NCBI RefSeq assembly: GCF_005233845.1
Contig: NZ_SZQL01000010.1
Location: forward strand, 1-64,000
DNA from: Ilyomonas limi
GTDB lineage: Bacteria; Bacteroidota; Bacteroidia; Chitinophagales; Chitinophagaceae
Length of the DNA: 64,000 nucleotides
Direction of reading: 5' to 3'
Positions within the stretch are counted from its first letter, which is position 1. Every line of letters begins with the position of its first letter. Of this stretch, positions 17,692 through 26,463 are shown in pieces. A program made the translations under genes and the position numbers. The notes under the pieces were generated by a model, which did not search any database, had not been told where the DNA came from, and saw only the letters and a list, made by a program, of their open reading frames with translations.

Positions 17692-19056
17692 CTTACTAAA
17701 AATAAAATCCAACTGATCTTCATTCGTGATCTCCCCGGTGATCTCCCCAATATGATACAAGCAAGCTCTGATATCAGAAGTAATTAAATCCAAAGGTGTT
17801 CGTTGTGCAAAGCCATCTTTAATCAATACAATAGATTGCAATACTTTCTCCAGTGCTGCTACATGCCGCGTGTTGGTTACAATTGTTTCGGGCGTACCAA
17901 CCTCGTCATTTACTACTGATGTATATAAAGCATCTTGTAACACATCCATATTGCGCTGGTAGCGTGCAGAGATGAATACTATACCAGCAATACCAGTAAA
18001 CTTTGTTGCATAATCCACACCTTCTTCGTCTGTCTTATTTGCAACGGCGATTATTTTACTGCCTTCTGTTTGCATAGTTGCTAATGTTTGTTGCAGTTCC
18101 GCTTTACTTATGGCGGTAGCATCAAATACATACAGCACAATATCAGCACTGCGCATCTTTTGCAGACTGCGTTGCACGCCTACGCTTTCAATTACATCCG
18201 ATGTATGCTCGCGGATGCCGGCAGTGTCAATGAGTCTAAATAAAATGCCATTGATGTTTAATGTTTCTTCTATCGTATCCCGTGTAGTGCCGGCAATCTC
18301 ACTTACTATTGCGCGTTCTTCATTTAGCAATGCATTCAGTAAGGTGCTTTTACCGGCATTTGGCTTGCCGATAATGGCTACCTGTACGCCGTTTTTTATT
18401 ACATTGCCCAGCATAAAAGATTGTAATAACTGCTTTACTTTATATGCTGCTTCATCCAGTAAATTCATCAATCTGCTTCTGTCTGCAAACTCCACATCTT
18501 CCTCCGAAAAATCGAGCTCTAATTCAATTAATGCAGAGAATGTAAGCAGTTCTTCTCTTATATTTTTCAAGACTTCTGTAAAGCCACCGCGCATAGTATG
18601 CAATGCTGCTTTACGGCTGGCAGCGGTATTGCTTGCAATCAGGTCTGCCACTGCTTCCGCCTGGGCTAAATTCAATTTACCATTTAAAAAGGCCCGTTGC
18701 GTAAATTCGCCTGGTTTTGCTGCCCGTGCGCCGCATTGCGCCAGTATTTGCAAAATATTGTTTTGTATAAAATAAGATCCATGACAAGATATTTCTACCA
18801 CATCTTCTCCCGTATAGGAGCGTGGGGCTTTATATAATCCAATCACCACTTCATCAATAATGGTATCGTTATATTTCAAATAACCAACATGCAGTGTATG
18901 TGTAGGCGCTGCCTCCAAATCTTTTGAAGGAAATAATCCATTTACAATGGCTATGGCTTTAGGTCCGCTTACTCTTATTACGCCAATTGCGCCAACACCT
19001 TGCGGTGTGGCTAGTGCTGCTATTGTATCGTCCCACCCTGCTAATTTACCTAACAT
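17674..19056 (-). CDS. mnmE: tRNA modification GTPase MnmE
   Basis: 460 residues, the normal length. The N-terminal formyl-THF-binding domain (DDTIAALATPQGVGAIGVIRVSG) is followed by a helical domain with the inserted G domain: G1 GKPNAGKS at 230-237, TTRD 257-260, DTAG 277-280 and an NKTD motif. The C-terminus is FCIGK, with the catalytic Cys457. With MnmG it installs the cmnm5 group at U34 of certain tRNAs. The last 18 coding bases double as the repeat core described at 17529-17691, so an insertion here leaves the protein intact. No mnmG lies nearby. Confidence 0.96.
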   Translation of the reverse strand: MLGKLAGWDDTIAALATPQGVGAIGVIRVSGPKAIAIVNGLFPSKDLEAAPTHTLHVGYLKYNDTIIDEVVIGLYKAPRSYTGEDVVEISCHGSYFIQNNILQILAQCGARAAKPGEFTQRAFLNGKLNLAQAEAVADLIASNTAASRKAALHTMRGGFTEVLKNIREELLTFSALIELELDFSEEDVEFADRSRLMNLLDEAAYKVKQLLQSFMLGNVIKNGVQVAIIGKPNAGKSTLLNALLNEERAIVSEIAGTTRDTIEETLNINGILFRLIDTAGIREHTSDVIESVGVQRSLQKMRSADIVLYVFDATAISKAELQQTLATMQTEGSKIIAVANKTDEEGVDYATKFTGIAGIVFISARYQRNMDVLQDALYTSVVNDEVGTPETIVTNTRHVAALEKVLQSIVLIKDGFAQRTPLDLITSDIRACLYHIGEITGEITNEDQLDFIFSKFCIGK

Positions 19057-19282
19057 GCGCCAAAAATAAGAAGAAGCCCTTAACTCCCTAAAGGGGAAAG
19101 CAGAGTTCCTGTTCTCTGAAAGAGGAATAAAACTTTAGAAATTTCATTAAACAGTTTTGTCTTCCTAAATATTCAATATTATCTGTCCAATATCCAACCT
19201 TTATCCCAGTAATCCTTTCCATCCCCAATCCCAGTCCCTTTTGATACTTTCCCTCTTTACAATTAATTTCGCTGCCTGAAAA

Positions 19283-19303
19283 AAGTAATAATTATTATTA
19301 CTT
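19283..19303. promoter_or_regulatory. 21-bp perfect palindrome upstream of lpdA (operator candidate)
   Basis: Arms aagtaataat and attattactt pair perfectly around a single central t. The inner part has the 7-1-7 geometry (TAATAAT-T-ATTATTA) typical of Fur/PerR-type boxes. It sits just upstream of a near-consensus -7 element TACCTTTA (19315-19322) and about 40 bases before the lpdA ATG, so a bound protein would block the -33 region. Confidence 0.5.
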
Positions 19304-19344
19304 CAGCAGGTAATTACCTTTAACATTGTAAAAAACACTCCTCT

Positions 19345-20754
19345 ATGGCATACGACGTTATAGTCCTCGGCAGTGGCCCCGGCGGTTATCCGGCAGCCAT
19401 CCGTGCCTCACAGCTTGGTTTTAAAGTAGCAATTATAGAAAAAGAAAGCCTCGGCGGCATTTGCCTCAATTGGGGTTGCATACCTACTAAAGCCTTAATT
19501 AAAAGTGCCAATGTGTACGATTATTTCAAGCACAGCACCGATTATGGTATTAATGTAACCGGCGGTCAGCCCGACTTTGGCGCAGTGATTAAGCGCAGCC
19601 GCGGTGTTGCCGATAAAATGAATAAAGGTGTTGCCTATCTCATGCGCAAAAACAAAATTGATGTGATCATGGGCTATGGCAAACTCACCGGCAAAGGCAA
19701 GATTGAAGTAACCGCCAATGACGGCAAAAAGCAAACGGTAGAAGCAAAACATATCATTATCGCTACCGGTGGCCGCAGTCGGGAGTTGCCTAATCTAAAG
19801 CAAGATGGCAAAAAAGTAGTGGGCTACCGCGAAGCCATGGTGTTGCCGCAACAACCTAAAAGCATGATTGTGGTAGGCAGTGGCGCAATAGGTGTTGAAT
19901 TTGCGTATGTGTACAACAGCATGGGCACCAAAGTAACCATCGTTGAGTTTATGCCGCGTGTTGTGCCGGTAGAAGACGAAGAAATTTCAAAAGAACTGGA
20001 AAAACAATTCAAAAAGCAAGGCATCGAAATAATGACCAATGCTACTGTTGAATCGGTAGATATATCGGGCAATGGCGTAAAGGCGCAGGTAAAAAAGCAG
20101 GATGGCAGCACCGTAACGCTGGAAGCTGATATCGTGTTGAGCGCAGTAGGCGTGGTAGCGAATGTTGAAAATATTGGCTTGGAAGAATTAGGCATAAAAA
20201 CAGAAAAGGGCAGAATTGTGGTAGATAAATACCAGCAAACCAATGTGCCCGGTTTTTTTGCTATTGGCGATTGTACACCGCACCAGGCGCTTGCCCATAA
20301 AGCCACAAGAGAAGGCATTAATGCAGCCGAATATATTGGATATATCGAAAAGAAAGCCCCGCACCAGCCCGATGTAATGGATTATTCCAATATTCCCGGC
20401 TGTACCTATTGCACACCGGAAATTGCGAGTGTAGGTCTTACCGAGAAAGCAGCAAAGGAAGCTGGCTTTGAAGTGAAAGTGGGTAAGTTTCCATTTAGTG
20501 CCAGCGGCAAAGCTACGGCTGCCGGTGCCACCGAAGGTTTTGTAAAAGTAATTTATGATGCGAAATACGGCGAGTTCCTCGGTGCACACATGATTGGCAA
20601 TAATGTAACCGAAATGATTGCCGAAGTGGTAGTTGCCCGCAAACTGGAAACCACCGCGCACGAAATCCTCAACGCCGTTCACCCGCACCCGACCATGAGC
20701 GAAGCAGTGAAAGAAGCTACTGCTGTTGCGTATGGGGAGGCTACGGATATTTAG
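19345..20754 (+). CDS. lpdA: dihydrolipoyl dehydrogenase (E3)
   Basis: 469 residues. The FAD-binding motif GSGPGGYPAAIRA lies at 9-21, the redox disulfide GGICLNWGCIPTKA at 37-50 (Cys40/Cys45), and the NAD-binding GSGAIGVEFAYVYNSMG near 180. The second FAD site FAIGDC and the C-terminal catalytic HPHPTMSEA also match. The enzyme reoxidises lipoyl groups of pyruvate, 2-oxoglutarate or branched-chain dehydrogenases, or the glycine cleavage system. It stands alone, without E1/E2 genes, so it probably serves several complexes. A palindrome overlaps its promoter region, and a hairpin terminator follows. Confidence 0.95.
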   Translation: MAYDVIVLGSGPGGYPAAIRASQLGFKVAIIEKESLGGICLNWGCIPTKALIKSANVYDYFKHSTDYGINVTGGQPDFGAVIKRSRGVADKMNKGVAYLMRKNKIDVIMGYGKLTGKGKIEVTANDGKKQTVEAKHIIIATGGRSRELPNLKQDGKKVVGYREAMVLPQQPKSMIVVGSGAIGVEFAYVYNSMGTKVTIVEFMPRVVPVEDEEISKELEKQFKKQGIEIMTNATVESVDISGNGVKAQVKKQDGSTVTLEADIVLSAVGVVANVENIGLEELGIKTEKGRIVVDKYQQTNVPGFFAIGDCTPHQALAHKATREGINAAEYIGYIEKKAPHQPDVMDYSNIPGCTYCTPEIASVGLTEKAAKEAGFEVKVGKFPFSASGKATAAGATEGFVKVIYDAKYGEFLGAHMIGNNVTEMIAEVVVARKLETTAHEILNAVHPHPTMSEAVKEATAVAYGEATDI

Positions 20755-20773
20755 TTTTTAACCTTATAATTAT

Positions 20774-20806
20774 AAAAAAAGTCCCGTTCAAAACGGGACT
20801 TTTTTT
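20774..20806. terminator. shared terminator of lpdA and the DUF4440 gene
   Basis: 15-bp perfect arms (left arm 20774-20788 ending in gtcccgtt, right arm 20792-20806) with a 3-nt loop and A/T tracts on both sides. It overlaps the stop codon of the convergent gene at 20805. Confidence 0.9.
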
Positions 20807-21242
20807 ATGAAGTATGATCACTTACGATATACCACTTGCCAGCCACTTTTTTAAACAATAAATCAAAATGCCCGCTTGCATTACCCTTTTCTCTTTCTAA
20901 CATAAATTTTCCTACTACGAAATAGTAATTCCCGCATAGCGGTTTTAATTCCTTCAATTCAAAAGTGAGCTTCCCCATCGTTGCCCTATCGGGATAACCT
21001 CTCTTATAATGCGCCAATGTGCTGTCCCAACCATATGTAATGCCATTATGACCAATGAACATAATGGAATCACTCTTCAGATACGTTTGCATAAAGCTTT
21101 CAATATCGCCATTGTTCCATGCCGTTACCTGTTGGTTCATTACGGCTCGTATGGCTTGTTCATCGGTGGATTGTGCATGGCATATTACACAAAAGCAAAG
21201 CATTGAAGCAGCTAGTAGGTATTTCATAGTTTTTGTTTTCAT
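20805..21242 (-). CDS. secreted DUF4440 / SnoaL-like (NTF2 fold) protein
   Basis: 145 residues with a signal peptide (MKYLLAASMLCFCVICHAQ; the second ATG at 21227 is the likelier start). The mature domain, ~EQAIRAVMNQQVTAWNNGDIESFMQTYLKSDSIMFIGHNG, followed by a C-terminal GKWYIVSDHTS strand, is the NTF2-like fold of DUF4440. These are often small-ligand binders or enzymes of unknown substrate. It probably acts in the periplasm. It is convergent with lpdA and shares its terminator. Confidence 0.85.
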   Translation of the reverse strand: MKTKTMKYLLAASMLCFCVICHAQSTDEQAIRAVMNQQVTAWNNGDIESFMQTYLKSDSIMFIGHNGITYGWDSTLAHYKRGYPDRATMGKLTFELKELKPLCGNYYFVVGKFMLEREKGNASGHFDLLFKKVAGKWYIVSDHTS

Positions 21243-21620
21243 AAACTAACAAACAGGGAATTTCATCGAGTTAAATTATAAATATCGAAACCGCTATTCC
21301 GCCCTTTTATAACTTATTACTACTTGCAAAATACGGCGCTTTGTGCATGATCTGTGAATGGTAGTAAAATTAACGGTAATGCAAATATTACTGATTCCTA
21401 ATGGCTACTTGCAGGTAAATTCAATCTGCAGATTTATGCAAGGCTGCTGCAAAACCCAAAGTAAAAACAGCAATGTATCGGCAGCTCTGCGAAATGACGA
21501 ACCGCCTGCAATTCCATAATTTTCTACCAATTTTCACCACCAAAATCCCCTTACTCCAATTTAAACAATCCATTTTATCGTTTTACAGTATGTTCGCAGT
21601 TGATAAAATTAAAAGAAAAA
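21243..21620. other. intergenic region upstream of smc
   Basis: About 378 bases between divergent genes. It should contain both promoters; I see no clear TAnnTTTG box, RNA gene or repeat. Confidence 0.4.
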
Positions 21621-24600
21621 GTGCGCTTAAAATCATTAGAGATTAAAGGCTTTAAAAGTTTTGCCGATAAAACGGTTGTTCATTTTGATGAGGGAATTAC
21701 CGGCATTATCGGCCCGAATGGCTGTGGCAAAAGCAATATTATTGATAGTATCCGCTGGGTAATTGGCGAGCAAAAAATTTCCGCTTTGCGCAGTGAAAAC
21801 CTGGAAGCGCTGGTTTTCAACGGCAGCAGAACGCGTAGCGCCAGCGGGCTTGCCGAAGTAAGTCTCACTTTTGAAAATACCAGGCAGTTATTACCTACCG
21901 AGTTTACCACCGTAACCATTACCCGCCGCTTTTATAAAAACGGGGAAAGCGAATACCGCCTCAACGATGTGTCCTGTCGCTTAAAGGATATTCACAACCT
22001 GTTTATGGATACAGGCGTAAGTACCGATAGTTATGCTATTATTGAGTTGGGAATGGTGGATGACATCATAAAAGATAAAGAAAGCAGCCGCCGCCGCATG
22101 TTGGAACAGGCAGCCGGTATTACCATTTATAAAACACGAAAAAAAGAGGCTAAAGCAAAGCTGGAAGCCACCGAGCAGGACATTAACCGCATTGAAGATT
22201 TATTGTTTGAAATAAATAATCAGTTAAAAACTTTAGAAAACCAGGCTAAAAAAGCAGAGAAATATTACGAGATAAAGAAAGATTACAAAGAAGTTTCTAT
22301 TGAATATGCCAAAGCGGCATTAGAAGGCTTCAATGTAACATATAAAGATTTGCAGGAAAAAGGCGAAACTGAAGCTGCCAAGCGCGTGCAGATAGAAACA
22401 GAGATTGAAAAAGAAGAGGCAGAAATAGAAAAACATAAAGCTGGTTTTAACGAAAAAGAAAGTCAGTTACAGCAGCAACAGCAAGCGTATAATACGCTGG
22501 TGCAAGGGGTAAGAAGCAAAGAAAATGAGAAGAATTTAGCTACTCAAAAGCTGCAATATTTGCGCGAGAAGCAAGCATCAATTAAAGATTTTTTAGAGAA
22601 GGCAGAAGGGCAGCTAAAAGGTTTAACCAGCGCTATTGAAGTTACGCAGTTGCAAACAGCAGATGAAGAGGAAAAATTAGATGAGCTGCAGGCGCGGGTG
22701 CAACTGGCAAAAGGTACGATTGAGGATAAGCGTACGGTGGTAGATGAAAAAAGAAAGAGCTTGAATGTGCTCCGCAACGAATACCAGCAGTTACAGCGCA
22801 ACCAGTTTGAAGCCGAGAAAAAAGTTGCTGTTGCCGATACGTCCATCCAAAATTTGCAACGTCAGCATTTGCAACTTTCCGATGAACAACAACAGCGCAG
22901 CCGCCAGTTGGTACAACTGCATACCGAGCTGGAAGAAAAAGAAGCAGTACTGCAAGACAAGCGCGATTTGCTACAGGAACTGCAGGAGCATCACGAAAAA
23001 ACAAAATCACAAATCTTTGAGGCGCAGGCAGGGCTTGAAAGGCTGCGCAATGAATTAGCTGAAGAAAGTCGCAAATTAGATGCGCGGCGCAACGAACATG
23101 ATTTGCTCAAGAGCCTTATAGATTCTATGGAAGGCTATCCGGAAAGTGTAAAGTTTTTGCACAAAAACAAAAACTGGAATCATACCGCACCTATTTTATC
23201 CGATATTATTTATGTAGCGGAAGAATACCGCACCGCAGTAGAAAATGTGCTGGAACCTTATCTCAATTATTATGTAGTAAATAACTGGGAAGAAGGCTTG
23301 CAAGCCATTCATTTACTCGATCATAATAAAAAAGGGAAAGCCAATTTTTTCATGCTGGAAAAGTTGGACGAAGTGAATGTAGAATCGCATCAGCCTGCAG
23401 GCACACTCAAAGCATTGGATGTAATAGAAGTAGAAGACCGCTATGCAAAGCTTGCCGAGTATTTATTAGCCAATGTGTTTATCGCCGATAATGAAGAGGT
23501 GATTGCCAGCAGCAACGGCGCAGTGGTATTGGAAAAGAATGGTAAATATGTAAAAGGAAAATATACCTTATCTGGTGGCAGCGTTGGGCTATTTGAAGGA
23601 AAGAAAATTGGCCGCGCCAAAAACCTGGAAAAACTGCACGATGAAATAGTGTTGCAGGATGCAGTAGTAAATGCATTAAAAATTGAAATTAAAGATTTGC
23701 ATAATCAGGTTGTCGCTTACAACGAGCAATTGAAAGAGGGCGCTATTAAGCAAACACAAAACGAAATTAACCAGCTTACCAATAATGTATTTGCAACAAA
23801 AAATAAAATAGAAAATCTACAGGCAGCCCAGCAACAGGCGCAAAATAGAATTGCAGATACCGAAGAACGATTGACAGATGTGCAGGATAATATTGCTGAT
23901 ACCCGCGAACAATTACATACGATAAATGAAAAAATGCAGGCACTTACTGCAAATTTGAAACAAGCTGAAAACAACTTTCATTCAGCAGAGCAGGAGTATA
24001 ATTATGCTTCCGCGCATTACAACGAAATAAATATGCAGCTAATGCGTCAACAAAGCAAGCTGACTTCTTTGAAGCAGGATCTGACTTACAAGCAAAATCA
24101 ATTACAAAACCTAAACGGGCAAATTGCGGCAAACAGCAGGCAATTAGAAGAATCGGTTATTACCATACGAGAAAACGAAGCTGCCTTGCAGGATGCAGAA
24201 GGCGTATTGCAACAACTAATAAATACTAAAGAAGAAGCGGAAGAAGCGTTGAGTATTGCTAATAAAACGTATTACAACATTCGCAACCAGTTGCAGGATA
24301 AAGAAAGCGCTTTACGGTTAAAGGTAAAAAGCCGTGAAATCATCGACCAGGTATTGAATTCAGTAAAAGATAAACTGAATGAGTTGAAACTGCAACTTGC
24401 CGGTATGAAGGAACGGTTGAGTGTGGAATTTAAAGTAGAACTGGATGCTATTTTGGATGAGCCACGCAATACCACTTCGCCATTGGAAGAGTTAGCGGCA
24501 GCCAGCGAGCGTATGCGCAAGCGCTTAGAAAATATTGGTGAAATTAATCCTACGGCAGTGGAAGCTTTTACCGAAATGAAAAAACGCTATGAGTTTATAT

Positions 24601-25139
24601 TGGAACAAAAGGCTGATTTGACCTCCGCAAAAGATAGTTTACTCCAAACTATCCAGGAAGTGGAAGCCAGCGCCAACCAGCAGTTTTTAGATACTTTCAA
24701 CCAGGTAAGAGAAAATTTCCAGCGTGTTTTTAAAGCCTTATTTACCGAGGAAGATACGGCTGATATGATATTGGAAAACCCTGAAAATTTAGCTGAGACA
24801 GGCATTGATATTGTGGCAAAGCCTAAAGGCAAACGACCATCTTCGATTAGCCAGTTAAGCGGCGGTGAAAAGACCTTAACCGCAACAGCTTTGCTATTTG
24901 CTATTTATTTGATTAAGCCCGCACCTTTTTGTATCCTAGACGAAGTGGATGCACCACTCGATGATGCGAATGTGGGTAAATTTACCAATATGATTAAGCA
25001 GTTTAGTCAAAATTCGCAGTTCATTATTGTTACGCATAATAAAACTACCATGAGCACGGTTGACGTAATTTATGGTGTAACCATGCAGGAGCCGGGAGTA
25101 AGTCGTTTAGTGCCTGTTGACTTTAGAAATCTCAATTAA
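21621..25139 (+). CDS. smc: chromosome segregation protein SMC
   Basis: About 1172 residues from GTG 21621 (translating as MRLKSLEIKGFKSFADKT, the family N-terminus). A TTG at 21600 would add seven atypical residues. The Walker A GPNGCGKSNIIDS lies at ~31-43, followed by a long coiled coil, a hinge in the middle (around SMEGYPESVKFL...VVLEKNGKYVKGKYTLSGG) and a second coiled coil. The ABC signature ISQLSGGEKTLTATALLFA and Walker B FCILDEVDAPLDDANV are at the C-terminus. SMC dimers bind ScpA/ScpB and load at parS-bound ParB to organise the chromosome; neither scp gene is in the window. The next gene starts 2 bases after its stop. Confidence 0.96.
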   Translation: MRLKSLEIKGFKSFADKTVVHFDEGITGIIGPNGCGKSNIIDSIRWVIGEQKISALRSENLEALVFNGSRTRSASGLAEVSLTFENTRQLLPTEFTTVTITRRFYKNGESEYRLNDVSCRLKDIHNLFMDTGVSTDSYAIIELGMVDDIIKDKESSRRRMLEQAAGITIYKTRKKEAKAKLEATEQDINRIEDLLFEINNQLKTLENQAKKAEKYYEIKKDYKEVSIEYAKAALEGFNVTYKDLQEKGETEAAKRVQIETEIEKEEAEIEKHKAGFNEKESQLQQQQQAYNTLVQGVRSKENEKNLATQKLQYLREKQASIKDFLEKAEGQLKGLTSAIEVTQLQTADEEEKLDELQARVQLAKGTIEDKRTVVDEKRKSLNVLRNEYQQLQRNQFEAEKKVAVADTSIQNLQRQHLQLSDEQQQRSRQLVQLHTELEEKEAVLQDKRDLLQELQEHHEKTKSQIFEAQAGLERLRNELAEESRKLDARRNEHDLLKSLIDSMEGYPESVKFLHKNKNWNHTAPILSDIIYVAEEYRTAVENVLEPYLNYYVVNNWEEGLQAIHLLDHNKKGKANFFMLEKLDEVNVESHQPAGTLKALDVIEVEDRYAKLAEYLLANVFIADNEEVIASSNGAVVLEKNGKYVKGKYTLSGGSVGLFEGKKIGRAKNLEKLHDEIVLQDAVVNALKIEIKDLHNQVVAYNEQLKEGAIKQTQNEINQLTNNVFATKNKIENLQAAQQQAQNRIADTEERLTDVQDNIADTREQLHTINEKMQALTANLKQAENNFHSAEQEYNYASAHYNEINMQLMRQQSKLTSLKQDLTYKQNQLQNLNGQIAANSRQLEESVITIRENEAALQDAEGVLQQLINTKEEAEEALSIANKTYYNIRNQLQDKESALRLKVKSREIIDQVLNSVKDKLNELKLQLAGMKERLSVEFKVELDAILDEPRNTTSPLEELAAASERMRKRLENIGEINPTAVEAFTEMKKRYEFILEQKADLTSAKDSLLQTIQEVEASANQQFLDTFNQVRENFQRVFKALFTEEDTADMILENPENLAETGIDIVAKPKGKRPSSISQLSGGEKTLTATALLFAIYLIKPAPFCILDEVDAPLDDANVGKFTNMIKQFSQNSQFIIVTHNKTTMSTVDVIYGVTMQEPGVSRLVPVDFRNLN

Positions 25140-25141
25140 GC

Positions 25142-25585
25142 TTGTATAAAATTGTAGCGATATTATTCATTGTTTGTTATCCGCTGTTTGTGTTGTACAC
25201 GCGCGAGCCGGATTTTCAGGACAGCGATTATACCAAAGGCATTATTCATTTTGTAAAAGATTCATCAAGCAACCGTATAGAGCCGGTTGCTTTTTTTATT
25301 TTTCTTCATCAACAGTATATTGTTAAGGCAGATTATCTGTTTAAAACATATAAGGAAGGTCAAAAGGTAGATATTATTTACAACACCGGCGATCCTTCCG
25401 ATGCGAGTGTGTACAGTTGGTGGGGCTATTGGATACGGTGGAAAGAATTGCTGGCATTCCTTGCCGTGTTTATAGGATTGTACCAGATAGCAGCCGCTTT
25501 AACCAGCAATCCAACGCCCGAAGCACTAATAGAAGAACTGGAAGGCAGGGAAAATAGGCCAAAGCGAAGAAAATATGATGATTAA
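25142..25585 (+). CDS. DUF3592-like membrane protein
   Basis: 147 residues starting at TTG, two bases after the smc stop, so probably coupled to smc. There is a hydrophobic N-terminal segment (MYKIVAILFIVCYPLFVLY), a soluble beta-rich middle (YIVKADYLFKTYKEGQKVDIIYNTGDP, the DUF3592 pattern) and a second membrane helix (WKELLAFLAVFIGLYQIAAAL). A polar, charged tail follows. The function of DUF3592 is unknown. There is no upstream in-frame ATG, so the TTG start is the simplest reading. Confidence 0.7.
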   Translation: MYKIVAILFIVCYPLFVLYTREPDFQDSDYTKGIIHFVKDSSSNRIEPVAFFIFLHQQYIVKADYLFKTYKEGQKVDIIYNTGDPSDASVYSWWGYWIRWKELLAFLAVFIGLYQIAAALTSNPTPEALIEELEGRENRPKRRKYDD

Positions 25586-25970
25586 GATTACTGGTGCCAG
25601 CGTCTTTTTGTGTCAGGTTTTTATGAGCGTCCGCTCAACTGTAATTTACCTCAAATGAAAGCATTGCATATTGTGGAAGGCTTAGAAGCGAATGCTTCGG
25701 TGTGACTGGCAGAAATAACCATTTGTGTCAGTGATTACCGTAAAAAATGTGTTTCATCCGTGTACATCTGAAAGAGGATGCTTGAGCATAAGCAGCAAAT
25801 CATCCCTACAATCTGTAATTGTAAGAAAAAATAAAGGTGCCCGCATCCGCGGCGCACCTTATTTTAACCCCTGCTGCAAAAATTATTGTAACTTAAAACC
25901 ATTTTTACACTCACAACAATTCATAGATATTGCAAAAAGGGAAAGGTTTAAAAGGAAAATAAATTTTTTT
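25586..25970. other. intergenic region with a terminator-like hairpin
   Basis: No gene seen. A GC-rich stem (aaaggtgc at 25833-25840 with gcacctt at 25854-25860, flanked by A and T runs) lies at about 25828-25865. It would terminate the smc transcript and, read the other way, the plus-strand noise downstream. Confidence 0.6.
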
Positions 25971-26348
25971 TTATTCCATTCCATTCATCAGTTCGCGCTC
26001 TATTTCATCCATTTGCACAATGTCCCATGCTTCACTTTCGGTAGGGGTAATATTTAGTACATCCGGCAGATCTTCATTTTCAAACTGGGGCATTATTTCC
26101 TTTGTCACTTCACAAATCACAAAAGAAGCATTGTTATCGTAAAAGTGCTTTTGCAAACCTGTCAAATCATTTACCGCATCGGTATCCGCTTTTTTCACGT
26201 GGCGCAGATTAACTATTACATTATGCGGAGGTTCGGCGAGGCGCATTGTGGCGGTTTTCCACAATTCACCTGCTATATTGGCATCTAAACAATCCGTTTC
26301 CGGCGTAATTACCGTAAATTTTTCCTTGGTATCAATTTTGAAATTCAT
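25971..26348 (-). CDS. STAS domain protein (anti-sigma factor antagonist-like)
   Basis: 125 residues. The pattern FKIDTKEKFTVITPETDCLDANIAGELW, NVIVNLRHVKKADTDAVNDLTGL and ASFVICEVTKEI is that of STAS domains such as SpoIIAA. Such domains usually bind kinases or anti-sigma factors and carry a phosphorylatable Ser/Thr after a conserved Asp. Here the site reads KKADTDAVN, with Thr as the candidate. The acidic C-terminus (WDIVQMDEIERELMNGME) is unusual. No partner kinase or phosphatase lies next to it; it diverges from clpC. Confidence 0.75.
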   Translation of the reverse strand: MNFKIDTKEKFTVITPETDCLDANIAGELWKTATMRLAEPPHNVIVNLRHVKKADTDAVNDLTGLQKHFYDNNASFVICEVTKEIMPQFENEDLPDVLNITPTESEAWDIVQMDEIERELMNGME

Positions 26349-26463
26349 AAGTGTTTAATCGTATTTTGAAATAGTAATTAAATCGTATTTTAACGTAATT
26401 AACGGATTGGTGCTGAGTTTAGCTCAAAAATATTCGTTATACTTGTAACTCAATTTAAAAATC

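Noticed and set aside
18110-18775. 221-residue frame antisense to mnmE
   Set aside because: mnmE is complete and conserved on the other strand; the antisense product is Ser/Ala-rich noise.
21590-21620. ATG at 21590 or TTG at 21600 as the smc start
   Set aside because: The ATG is out of frame; the TTG adds residues absent from the family, while GTG 21621 gives the usual RLKSLEIKGFKSF start.
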